A stretch of 64,000 bases of DNA from Kribbella pratensis (lineage in GTDB: Bacteria > Actinomycetota > Actinomycetes > Propionibacteriales > Kribbellaceae). Under the pieces are notes generated by a model, which worked only from the letters and a program-made list of their open reading frames with translations, had not been told where the DNA came from and made no database searches. The number at the start of each line of letters is the position of its first letter. The stretch's first letter is position 1. The DNA lies in the NCBI RefSeq assembly GCF_004365355.1, contig NZ_SODP01000001.1, positions 2,363,473-2,427,472 on the forward strand. Reading direction: 5' to 3'. Below are positions 25,545 through 33,628 of this stretch, in pieces. Position numbers and translations under genes: made by a program.

Positions 25545-26024
25545 ATGGCGGATCTGCTGCTGACCACGTTCCGGTTCGAGCTGGAGTTCAACCGGGTCGC
25601 GGGCGACGGGCCGCAGGTGCTCGGCGACGGCGGGTTCCAGGAGATCAGCGGGCTCGAGATCGAGATGGACGTCAAGGACCTCGAGGTCGGCGGGCAGAAC
25701 ACCTCGGTGGTACGCCGCGTCGGGCGGGCGAAGTACTCACGGCTGGTGTGCAAGCGCGGAATGTTCGGTCCGGCCGGCGGGGACGCCGTACCGGAATTGT
25801 GGCAGTGGTTCCAGGACGTCGTCGCCGGCGTCCGCCCGGTCCGCCGCTACGACGGCACGGTGATCGTGCAGGACCAACTCCGGCGCCCGATGGCGAGCTG
25901 GCAGTTCTTCCGCGCGCTGCCGGTGAAGATCGTGGGTCCGCAACTGAACGCGAAGACCGGTGAGGTCGCGATCGAGGAACTGCAGCTCGCACATGAAGGT
26001 CTGCTGCTGGCGGGGACCGCATGA
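25545..26024 (+). CDS. eCIS tube protein 2 (gp19-like, Pvc5-type)
   Basis: The 159-aa product is a second gp19-family tube protein: FRFELEFNR, GGFQEISGLEIEMDVKDLE, a cysteine-containing strand LVCKRGMFG and the closing EELQLAHEGLLL. It shares the family layout with tube 1 but little sequence. In PVC/Afp the divergent copy (Pvc5/Afp5) forms the layer joining the tube to the spike hub, and its position next to the tube-initiator gene fits this. It is the first gene of unit D, behind the dyad operator, and its TGA overlaps the next ATG. Confidence 0.88.
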   Translation: MADLLLTTFRFELEFNRVAGDGPQVLGDGGFQEISGLEIEMDVKDLEVGGQNTSVVRRVGRAKYSRLVCKRGMFGPAGGDAVPELWQWFQDVVAGVRPVRRYDGTVIVQDQLRRPMASWQFFRALPVKIVGPQLNAKTGEVAIEELQLAHEGLLLAGTA

Positions 26025-27388
26025 GCACCGCGCCGGCCGAGGACAACGCCCCGAAGGGCGCCGTACTGGACGTCCTCGACAAGAAGGGCAAGGCCACCAA
26101 GACGATCCCGGTGCAGTTCAACCCGGCGTCGTTGCGGCTGACGATGTCCAACAACGTCGACGGCGGTACGGCGCGCGGCCGGCAGGCGCAGCAGTACAAC
26201 GGCAGCAGCAGTACGCAACTGCATGTCGAACTCGAGTTCGACACCGCTGACGAAGGGACGACGGATGCGCCGGTCGACGTCCGGACCCGGACCTCCCAGA
26301 TCGCGCAGTTCGTGCTGCCGGGCGACAAGGGCTCCAAGCAGGCGCCGCCACGGGTCCAGTTCCGCTGGGGATCGATCGCGGTCGCGGGCGTGATGACCAA
26401 TCTGGTCGAGGAACTCGACTTCTTCTCCGCCGACGGCATACCGCTGCGGGCGAAGACCACGATCGACATCAAGGAGCAGGATCCGAAGTTCGAGGCGCTG
26501 ACGGCGGGGGCCGGCGCGAACCCGGACAGCAACGCCCAACCGGCCGGCGAGTCCGATCCCGATGCCGCCGGCAACGGTCCGGGCTCCGACAGTCCACCGC
26601 CGACCGGACCTGACACGCGGACCGCGGACGCGCTGGACGGCGAGAGCGCGGCCGACTTCCTCGCGCGTAATGACCAGCCGCCGGAAGCCTGGCGGGCGAT
26701 CGCGGGACTGGTCGGCGACGCGCTGTCGCTGGCCGCAGGGGCGTCGATCGACTTCTCCGCCTCGCTGGATGTCGGTGTCGGGATCGGCATCTCCGCCGGG
26801 TTCGAGGCAGAGCTGGACGTGTCGGTCGGGGCGCAGGCAGGTCTCGACACCGGGTCGTCGAGCGGTGGCGTGGCGGCGGGCTTCGCGTTGGCCGCGGCCG
26901 GTGGTTTGAGCGCGGCGATCGAGCAGTCCGCGATCGATCAGACGACTGCGGTCGCCAACGAAAGCCGCGCCGCCTTCGGAACACCGATCGCGGTCAGCTC
27001 CGGTACGTCGGCCGCCGCAGCGCAACGCCCCGCTGCACAAGGGACTTCGGCGCAACTGACTCCGGCACCGCGACCACTACCGCCGCGGGCAGATCCGCGC
27101 GCGACGTCCTACGGCCGGGGTGTACCGCTGCGCGATCGGGTCACGCCGGACGCCTCGCTGCCCGGCGCCGGCGGCTGGACCGTGATCGCACCGCTCCGCC
27201 CGCCGGAGTTCGCCGTCTTGATCGCAACCACAGACTGCGGTTGTGGCTGCAGCGGAACTGTTGTCACCCAGCAACCGTCAACCGGCGCAACCATCGCCGT
27301 CGCGACCCCGGCACCGGCACCGGCACCGGCACCGCAAGCGATCGGGATGTGGGGCCGGTCGCGGCCGCGGAAGGGGTGTTGCGGGTGA
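26021..27388 (+). CDS. eCIS tube initiator (CIS_tube / Pvc7-like) with Cys-rich tail
   Basis: The N-terminal 160 residues of the 455-aa product match the CIS tube-initiator family: VQFNPASLRLTMSN, QLHVELEFDTA, and PPRVQFRWGSIAVAGVMTNLVEELDFFSADGIPLRAKTTIDI. In homologs a C-terminal LysM domain often follows; here none is seen. Instead there are about 250 residues of Ala/Ser/Gly/Pro-rich sequence, a (PA)n run, and a cysteine cluster (DCGCGCSG and a terminal GCCG). The tail may bind metal or plug the hub. The gene overlaps both neighbours (ATGA upstream, GTGA downstream). Confidence 0.85.
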   Translation: MSTAPAEDNAPKGAVLDVLDKKGKATKTIPVQFNPASLRLTMSNNVDGGTARGRQAQQYNGSSSTQLHVELEFDTADEGTTDAPVDVRTRTSQIAQFVLPGDKGSKQAPPRVQFRWGSIAVAGVMTNLVEELDFFSADGIPLRAKTTIDIKEQDPKFEALTAGAGANPDSNAQPAGESDPDAAGNGPGSDSPPPTGPDTRTADALDGESAADFLARNDQPPEAWRAIAGLVGDALSLAAGASIDFSASLDVGVGIGISAGFEAELDVSVGAQAGLDTGSSSGGVAAGFALAAAGGLSAAIEQSAIDQTTAVANESRAAFGTPIAVSSGTSAAAAQRPAAQGTSAQLTPAPRPLPPRADPRATSYGRGVPLRDRVTPDASLPGAGGWTVIAPLRPPEFAVLIATTDCGCGCSGTVVTQQPSTGATIAVATPAPAPAPAPQAIGMWGRSRPRKGCCG

Positions 27389-27549
27389 GCATCCACATCG
27401 GTGAGGTCACCTCCGACGTCGAGGCGACGACCGCCGAGCCGATCACCGGCGAGGCGACCGCGAGCGTCTGGCAGGAGCGACTCCGGATCGAGGGCGCGCT
27501 CGAGCAACTGGCCGCCGATCGGCTGCGAACGGCGACCGGCGATGAGTGA
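27385..27549 (+). CDS. 54-aa eCIS baseplate-associated protein
   Basis: This small gene starts at GTG 27385 in a GTGA overlap with the tube initiator and shares 8 nt (ATGAGTGA) with the hub gene. It encodes a short strand (IHIGEVTSDVEA) and a helix (VWQERLRIEGALEQLAADRL). Small proteins at this place are usual in eCIS loci (DUF5908-like position). No catalytic residues are seen; an adaptor for the hub is likely. The tight double overlap is good evidence that it is translated. Confidence 0.65.
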   Translation: MSIHIGEVTSDVEATTAEPITGEATASVWQERLRIEGALEQLAADRLRTATGDE

Positions 27550-28633
27550 CTTCGCCGCCGCCCCGTTCTCGTCGGCCGCCCCGGTCTTCTCGGTCGCGGG
27601 CAGCACCGAGGGGCGGCTCGGTCGTGACCTGCTCCGCCTCGACATCCGCGAAGGCACCCTCGGCCTGCGGACGCTGGTCGCCCACTTCAGCGCGATCCCG
27701 CCGGACAGCGACGGATCGACCGAGCAGCTGTCCTACCTCGACGGTCAGGTCCTCGACCTCGGCACCACACTGACTGTGACCATCGGCCCGGCCGCCGGCG
27801 AACGCAAGATCTTCCAGGGCGCGGTCTCCGCGCTCGAGGTCTGCTTCGAGGAAGGCGCGGTGCCGTACGTCAGCGTGTTCGCCGAGGACAGCCTGATGCG
27901 GTTGCGGATGACCACCAGGACCGCGACGTACGCCGACAAGTCGGACGCCGACGTGGTCAAGGCCGTGGCCACCGAACATGGTCTGCAGGCACAGACCGAC
28001 GTCGACGGGCCGACGTACGGCGTGATCCAGCAGTGGGAGCAGTCGGATCTGGCGTTCCTGCGGGATCGCGCGCAGCGGATCAACGCCGAACTGTGGGTCG
28101 ATTCCGCCGATGTCATCCATCTCGCCGGTCGCGAACGCCGGCCCGGCGCCGAGCTGACGCTTGTCCAGGGCAACGAACTGATCGGCCTCACGGCCCGCGC
28201 GGATGTCGCCCACCAACGGCCGGCGGTGGAGGTCCGCGGCTGGGATCACGACGCGGTACGGGCGATCACGAAAACGTCGGACCGGTCCGCTGTCACCGCG
28301 GAGATCACGTCCGGACGGAGCGGTGTCGAGATCGTGTCGAAGGTGTTCGCGAAGGCATCGATCAGCCGTGCGCGGCGCGACGTACTCGACCAGGCGACCG
28401 CCGACGCGTACGCCGACGCGGAGCTCCTCCGCCGCGCCCGCTCCTTCGTCACCGTCAACGGAACCACGGCCGGTACGCCGGATCTGCTGCCCGGCGCCAA
28501 GCTCGACCTGCGCCGGGTCGGCCGACCGTTCGAGGGCAGCGGTTACCGCGTCGTACACGCCCATCACAGCTACGACCTGACTACCGGCTACCGCACCCGC
28601 TTCCGGGCGGAGCGACCGGCGATCGCGGTCTGA
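27542..28633 (+). CDS. eCIS spike hub, phage late control D / VgrG N-terminal-like
   Basis: The 363-aa product has the gpD/VgrG hub fold: an early beta domain (REGTLGLRTLVAHFSAIPP), then the diagnostic segment around DADVVKAVATEHGL...YGVIQQWEQSDLAFLRDRAQRINAELWVD, and a C-terminal barrel (TPDLLPGAKLDLRRVGRPFEGSGYRVVHAHHSYD). The spike (OB-fold/needle) part is a separate downstream gene, so Pvc8/VgrG is split in two here. The ATG at 27542 overlaps the small upstream gene by 8 nt; the open frame before it is a shadow. Confidence 0.9.
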   Translation: MSDFAAAPFSSAAPVFSVAGSTEGRLGRDLLRLDIREGTLGLRTLVAHFSAIPPDSDGSTEQLSYLDGQVLDLGTTLTVTIGPAAGERKIFQGAVSALEVCFEEGAVPYVSVFAEDSLMRLRMTTRTATYADKSDADVVKAVATEHGLQAQTDVDGPTYGVIQQWEQSDLAFLRDRAQRINAELWVDSADVIHLAGRERRPGAELTLVQGNELIGLTARADVAHQRPAVEVRGWDHDAVRAITKTSDRSAVTAEITSGRSGVEIVSKVFAKASISRARRDVLDQATADAYADAELLRRARSFVTVNGTTAGTPDLLPGAKLDLRRVGRPFEGSGYRVVHAHHSYDLTTGYRTRFRAERPAIAV

Positions 28634-28649
28634 GGCGAAGGACACCGTC

Positions 28650-29354
28650 ATGACACTGCCTGGCGAACACACCGGACCCGGCCCGGAAGGCCCACTGCTG
28701 CCGGGCCTCTATCCGGCCACGGTGCACGCGCTCGACGGCGATCCAGTCGGTCTGCAACGCGTTCAGGTCGCGCTCGATTGGCTCGACAGCGCGGACGGCA
28801 GCGGCCCTCCCCTGGCCTGGGCAGTCGTCGTGAGTCCGTACGCCGACAGCGACCAAGGCCTGCAGATGCTGCCGGAGATCGGTTCGACCGTCGTGGTCGG
28901 ATTCCAGGCCGGCCATGCGGACTACCCGTACCTGTTGGGCGGCACCTGGAACGGGTCCGCGTCGATGCCCGTCGAGCCGGCCAAGGACAACAACCTGCGA
29001 CTGGTGCGGAGCCGGTCGGGCAGCCGGCTGGAGTTCGACGACACCCAGGGAGCGGCCGCGGTACGAATCTCGGCGTCCGGGACCGCGGACGACCAGTCGA
29101 AGCATTCCGTCGTACTCGACGATGCGGCCGGGACGATCACGATCCACTCCTCCGCCGGGGCCACCGTCACGTTGACGTCGGACGGCGGGGTCCGGATCGA
29201 GGCGGCGTCGACGGTCGACATCAGCGCGGCCGCGGTCTCCGTGGACGCGGCGATCAGCGACTTCAGCGGGACCGTCACCTGCGACACGTTGATCGCGACC
29301 GGCGGCGGCGTCGTCTCGCCGTCGTACACGCCGGGCGCGGGGAACGTCTGGTGA
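28650..29354 (+). CDS. eCIS baseplate spike (gpV/VgrG C-terminal-like)
   Basis: The 234-aa product contains the gp5/gpV OB-fold (GLYPATVHALDGDP.GLQRVQVALDWLD, WAVVVSPYADSDQGLQMLPEIGSTVVVGF, YPYLLGGTWNG) followed by a repetitive beta-needle (TITIHSSAGATVTLTSDGGVRIEAASTVDISA...) ending in Gly-rich sequence. It pierces the target membrane at the tip of the tube. It begins 16 nt after the hub gene and its stop overlaps the next GTG. No PAAR tip gene is recognisable in the locus. Confidence 0.9.
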   Translation: MTLPGEHTGPGPEGPLLPGLYPATVHALDGDPVGLQRVQVALDWLDSADGSGPPLAWAVVVSPYADSDQGLQMLPEIGSTVVVGFQAGHADYPYLLGGTWNGSASMPVEPAKDNNLRLVRSRSGSRLEFDDTQGAAAVRISASGTADDQSKHSVVLDDAAGTITIHSSAGATVTLTSDGGVRIEAASTVDISAAAVSVDAAISDFSGTVTCDTLIATGGGVVSPSYTPGAGNVW

Positions 29355-31039
29355 GCACCCAGGCCGTCTCCGGCGGAACCGGAACGTGCACGCCACCGAA
29401 GGACTGGCAACTGGTGGCGCCGTGGTACCGCTGGGCCCGGGTCGGTGAGACCGACCCCGACGCCGGCCCGCGTGGTCTCCGGCCGGCCCTGCACATGTAC
29501 GGCGGCACCGACTTCGTTCGGCGCTTCCTCGACAACCCGCAGGTGTCGGTCGTGTTCGGCTCCACCGACCGCGTACAGCGCGTGGATGTGGTCAGCAAGC
29601 CGAATCTCCCCGGTGACAGCCGCTCGCGGCTGATCTCGCACCGTCAGCTCGTACCGACTGCCACCCGCAAACTCTTCCAGCCCGCGCACCAACGCCACTA
29701 CCTGGTCGCGCTCGGGCTGAACTGCGACTCCCCCGGCTACCCGCGCGTCGACCCCTCCGGTGTGGCGGAAGCCGGCTTCGTGGTACGCCGCCACAGCGTC
29801 GTCGTACCCGTCGGGCAGGAAGCGGCCGCGGCCAAACTGCTCCGCGAACTCGCCGCTGCCCGAGCAGTCGCCAGTACCAGAACCGGGTACGACGTGGCGC
29901 GCGAACAACGGCGCCGCATGCATCCGTTCCGCTTCACCAGCGGGTCGGACGTCGATGCGACGGCAACCGCGGCACGCCGTACCGAGATTGCCCAGCGGGT
30001 CGAGCTGGCACGGCGCAAGTTGCAGGTGTGGGCGGCGCAGAACGGTGTCGAGCGCAAGACCGAGGCCTGGATCCCGACCGAGGGGCGGTTCGGCGCCTGG
30101 GTACCGATCGAGGACACACCTGACGAACTGATCGAACGCAGCTACCCGCTCCGGCTGCTGACCCCGCCGCCCGGACGACCGGACCATCCGGCCGTCCAGG
30201 GCACGATCTACTGGGGACCGGTCCCGGTGAGCAGCCACGAGGTCGCTGCCGACGGCTCCGCGCGGTTCGACGACCACCACGACTACGAGATCCGCGGCTG
30301 GGTCCGCCAGGACTGCGGTGATTGCCCCGGGCATCTTGTCTGGTCGGAGCCGTCGGAGAGCTACGGGCTGGCGTCGTTCCACGATCCGGCCGGTTGCGCG
30401 CAGCACCCGACGGAGATCCGGCTGCCGGACCTGCGGCAGTTGGAGGGTTCTCCCGCGACCCCGTCGGTACGAGTGTCGTCACCGCCGGGCAGCGGGCTGT
30501 CGGTCCCGCACACCGGGGACATCCCGGCCGAAGGCTCCGGCTCGGTGAACCCGAAGGAGGAGATCTGCTTCTTCTCGATCTCACTGTTCACGATCGTGGC
30601 GTTCTTCCTCTTCAACCTGTTCCTGCCGATCCTGCTGTTCGCGCTCGGACTCTGGTGGATGCTGAAGCTGAAGTTCTGCCTGCCGCCGAGCATCGAACTT
30701 GCGGGTCAGCTGTCCACCGAACTCGAGGTCGTGCCCGGCGGCATCTCCGCATCGGCCGGGCTGGACATCGACATCCTGCCGGGTCTCGACCAGAACAAGA
30801 TCAAGACCTCACTGCACGACGGCTTGAACGGCGCGCTGGTCACCCCGCCGGCGCCGCCCGGTGGACTGCCGAGCGGGGTCGACCTGGGCTCGGTGCTCAC
30901 CGGCCAGTTCACCAACGACCCGATCCTCGAGCTGCTCGCCGTCCAGGGGTACGCCGATCCGGTCGGCGCCGGCCCGAACTTCCAGCAGCCGTTGACGTAC
31001 ACCACCGAGGTCGACCGGAGCCAGGTGATCCACCCATGA
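29351..31039 (+). CDS. eCIS-associated protein with a transmembrane anchor
   Basis: The 562-aa product starts at GTG 29351 overlapping the spike stop. The first 390 residues are soluble, with a possible metal site (QDCGDCPGHL...CAQHP). A Pro/Ser linker leads to one very hydrophobic stretch at about 412-445 (FFSISLFTIVAFFLFNLFLP then ILLFALGLWWML), long enough for one or a hairpin of two membrane spans. About 115 residues follow, with GISASAGLDIDILPGL and a Gly/Pro-rich end. A membrane anchor in the middle of a baseplate operon is unexpected for a released particle. Streptomyces eCIS is reported to act inside the producer with a membrane protein needed for docking; this gene may play the same part, which is inference. 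Confidence 0.65.
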   Translation: MSTQAVSGGTGTCTPPKDWQLVAPWYRWARVGETDPDAGPRGLRPALHMYGGTDFVRRFLDNPQVSVVFGSTDRVQRVDVVSKPNLPGDSRSRLISHRQLVPTATRKLFQPAHQRHYLVALGLNCDSPGYPRVDPSGVAEAGFVVRRHSVVVPVGQEAAAAKLLRELAAARAVASTRTGYDVAREQRRRMHPFRFTSGSDVDATATAARRTEIAQRVELARRKLQVWAAQNGVERKTEAWIPTEGRFGAWVPIEDTPDELIERSYPLRLLTPPPGRPDHPAVQGTIYWGPVPVSSHEVAADGSARFDDHHDYEIRGWVRQDCGDCPGHLVWSEPSESYGLASFHDPAGCAQHPTEIRLPDLRQLEGSPATPSVRVSSPPGSGLSVPHTGDIPAEGSGSVNPKEEICFFSISLFTIVAFFLFNLFLPILLFALGLWWMLKLKFCLPPSIELAGQLSTELEVVPGGISASAGLDIDILPGLDQNKIKTSLHDGLNGALVTPPAPPGGLPSGVDLGSVLTGQFTNDPILELLAVQGYADPVGAGPNFQQPLTYTTEVDRSQVIHP

Positions 31040-31431
31040 CTCCGTTCGTCGACCGGCTGGGGACCGGCTGGGATCTGGCCCTGGCGCCCGATCCGGTGCG
31101 CGGGGCGCTCAGCTACCGCTCGGGTCCGGAGAAGGTCCGGCAGGCGATCCAGGTGATCCTCCTGACCGAGCCGGGAGAGCGGGTGATGCGGCCGGAGTTC
31201 GGCTGCGGCCTGCGCCGGTACCTGATGGAACCCAACACGGTCTCCGTCCGCGCGTCGCTGCAGCGTGCGGTCGCCGGCGCGATCGAGGCCTGGGAACCCC
31301 GCGTCCGGCTGCTCGATGTGTCCGTCACGCCTGGCGCCGACCCGGCTGTCGCGGTGATCGCGATCCGGTACGAGCACCGCCGGGACGGTACGCCGGGTCA
31401 GGTCGTCCAGGCCCTGCCGCTGGGAGGTTGA
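31036..31431 (+). CDS. eCIS baseplate wedge protein gp25/GPW (Pvc9-like)
   Basis: The 131-aa product matches the GPW/gp25 family: an N-terminal helix-loop (WDLALAP), a central helix (GPEKVRQAIQVILLTEPGERVMRPEFGCGLRRYL), and C-terminal strands. The segment TEPGERVMRPEFGCGL is the family signature, including the Glu-Pro-Gly-Glu-Arg core used to nucleate the sheath. The start is ATG 31036, overlapping the preceding stop. Confidence 0.93.
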   Translation: MTPFVDRLGTGWDLALAPDPVRGALSYRSGPEKVRQAIQVILLTEPGERVMRPEFGCGLRRYLMEPNTVSVRASLQRAVAGAIEAWEPRVRLLDVSVTPGADPAVAVIAIRYEHRRDGTPGQVVQALPLGG

Positions 31432-31435
31432 GCCG

Positions 31436-33628
31436 ATGCCTTTACGTACGCCGATTCTGGACGACCGCTCGTTCGCGCAGTTGCGGGACGAGCTGATCGC
31501 CCGGATCCCGGTCTACGCGCCGCAGTGGACCGACCGCCAGCCCAGCGATCCGGGCATCACGCTGATCGAGCTGTTCGCGTTCCTCGGCGAGAACCTGCTG
31601 TACCGCTTCAACCAGATCCCGGACGCCACCCGGCAGTCGTTCCTCGACCTCCTGCAGGTACCGCTCCGCCCGGCCGCAGCCGCCGCCACCATCGTTGCCT
31701 TCGGCACTGACCAGCCTGCCGGCATCCTGATCCCGGGCGGTGCGGCGCTGACCGCGGGCAAGGTTCCGTTCACGACCGTGGGCGAATGCCATGCCTGGCC
31801 GGTGACGGCGCGGCCGGCGATCCGCGCGCGCGTGGACGAGCAGCTCGACGTCGACACGCTGGAGTACCTGGCTCGTTCCAGTGCGGCGCAGGGCGCTTCG
31901 GTGGACGACGTACTGCGGTATCGGACGGTCTTCGGCGCGACCGAACCGGCCCGGCCGGGTGGTGACCGTCTCGACCCGGCGGGGTCGGTCGACGGCACGT
32001 TGTACCTCGCGCTCGTCACCCCGACACCGCCGGACCCGACCACGCTCGCCGGTCGCGAGTTGAGCATCGGCTTCGTCCCGTCGCTCGACGTACCGACGAT
32101 GGCGGATGTGCAGCCATGTCCTGGTGAAGGGCAGTCGCCGCCGGCGCCGCCGATGCGTTGGCAGGTGTGTACGACGGACGCCGTACCGAACCCGCCGTTG
32201 CCGGACAGCGCGGACCCGGTCTGGCTCGATCTACCCGTTGCCGGCGACACGACGTCCGGTCTGCTCACCTCGGGTGTGGTCCGGTTGCAGTTCCCGTCCG
32301 ATCCGATACAGCTCGCCCGGATCGGCGTCTACTTGCCGATCGATCCCGACGCGATCGGCTCCGGTGACCAGCCGCCGTTGATCGAGGACGAGGCTCTCGA
32401 TGCCCAGCTCATCGGCTGGTTGCGCGTGTTCCGTCCGGACGGCAGTGCGATCGGCGCGATGGAGTGGGCCGGCGCGAACGCGGCCCGGGCCGAGCAGACC
32501 GAGACCGCCCGCGCCGAGTTCCTGGGCACGGGCACCGGCGAACCGGATCAGCAGTACCGGCTCGCGCACCCGCAGGTGATCGGCTCGCTGACGCTCGACG
32601 TTGAGGAACAGGGCGCGGGCCGTTGGGTGCCGTGGACCCAGGTCGACGACTTCGGCGCCGCCGGACCGGACGACCGGGTGTTCACCATCGACGCCGAGGC
32701 GGGCACCGTCCGGTTCGGCGAGGTCCACCGGGGCCGCGCACCGCAGATCGGCGAACGCATCCGCGTCCGGGGATACACGTACGGCGGTGGCGCAGCAGGC
32801 AACGTCGGCGCGGCCGCGATCTCCGCCGTACCGCAGATCGCCAAGGTCACCGTGGCGAACCCGCTGCCGGCCACCGGTGGCGCCGAACCGCAGACCATCG
32901 CCGAAGCGATCGACCAGATCCCGGCGGAGCTCGCCCGGCGCGACCGCGCGGTCACGGTCTCCGACTTCCGCGAGCTGGCCGAAGCCACGCCGGGCGCCGG
33001 AATCATCCGCGCGGAAACGCTGCGCCTGTTCGATCCGCAACGCCCGGACCAGGAGTCGCCCGGCGTCGTCAGCGTGGTGGTCTGGCCCGAACACGACCGC
33101 TTGCACCCCGACGCGCCACGTCCGGATCGCGGCGTCCTGGAGCAGGTCTGCCACTACCTGGATCCGCGCCGACTGATCACCACCGAGGTCTACGTCATCC
33201 CACCCACGTACCGTCGAATCGCTGTGTCCGTAGGGATTGCGGTCCGTCCCGGGTACGGCGCCGAGGGCGTCCGTCGATGGGTCGACACGGTGCTGCACCA
33301 GTACCTCTCTCCCGTTCCGCCGTACGGACCGGAAGGGCATGGCTGGCCGCTCGGACGGCCGGTCTTCGGGCCCGAGCTGGAGGCTGCCGCGCTGCAGGTC
33401 GAGGGGCTCGAGTTCCTCAGTGGGCTGCGGGTGTCGGAGGACGTCGACGGCGAGTGGGTCGAACGGACGGCGCCGGTGCGCGTCGACCTGGACGCGTGGG
33501 AGGTCCCGGAGCTGGTCGCACTGACGGTGACGACCGGAGATCCGGTGGCGCCGGGCTCGGCGCAGACGCCCGTACCGCCGGCCGGACCGCCTGTACCGGT
33601 GCGATCGCCGCGTGAGGTGTGCCGATGA
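31436..33628 (+). CDS. eCIS baseplate assembly protein J-like (Pvc11)
   Basis: The 730-aa product is a large baseplate wedge protein of the J/gp6 type. The N-terminal part has RIPVYAPQWTDRQPSDPGITLIELFAFLGENLLYRFNQIPD, and the region from about residue 400 has the J-like VFTIDAEAGTVRFG...GERIRVRGYTYGGGAAGNVGA, then DFRELAEATPGAGIIRAE and VRRWVDTVLHQYL. Length agrees with Pvc11/Afp11. Its third codon is TTA (31442-31444), a place where a scarce leucyl-tRNA would stall initiation; in Streptomyces such codons confer bldA dependence. GGGAGG precedes the ATG by about 9 nt. Confidence 0.92.
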   Translation: MPLRTPILDDRSFAQLRDELIARIPVYAPQWTDRQPSDPGITLIELFAFLGENLLYRFNQIPDATRQSFLDLLQVPLRPAAAAATIVAFGTDQPAGILIPGGAALTAGKVPFTTVGECHAWPVTARPAIRARVDEQLDVDTLEYLARSSAAQGASVDDVLRYRTVFGATEPARPGGDRLDPAGSVDGTLYLALVTPTPPDPTTLAGRELSIGFVPSLDVPTMADVQPCPGEGQSPPAPPMRWQVCTTDAVPNPPLPDSADPVWLDLPVAGDTTSGLLTSGVVRLQFPSDPIQLARIGVYLPIDPDAIGSGDQPPLIEDEALDAQLIGWLRVFRPDGSAIGAMEWAGANAARAEQTETARAEFLGTGTGEPDQQYRLAHPQVIGSLTLDVEEQGAGRWVPWTQVDDFGAAGPDDRVFTIDAEAGTVRFGEVHRGRAPQIGERIRVRGYTYGGGAAGNVGAAAISAVPQIAKVTVANPLPATGGAEPQTIAEAIDQIPAELARRDRAVTVSDFRELAEATPGAGIIRAETLRLFDPQRPDQESPGVVSVVVWPEHDRLHPDAPRPDRGVLEQVCHYLDPRRLITTEVYVIPPTYRRIAVSVGIAVRPGYGAEGVRRWVDTVLHQYLSPVPPYGPEGHGWPLGRPVFGPELEAAALQVEGLEFLSGLRVSEDVDGEWVERTAPVRVDLDAWEVPELVALTVTTGDPVAPGSAQTPVPPAGPPVPVRSPREVCR

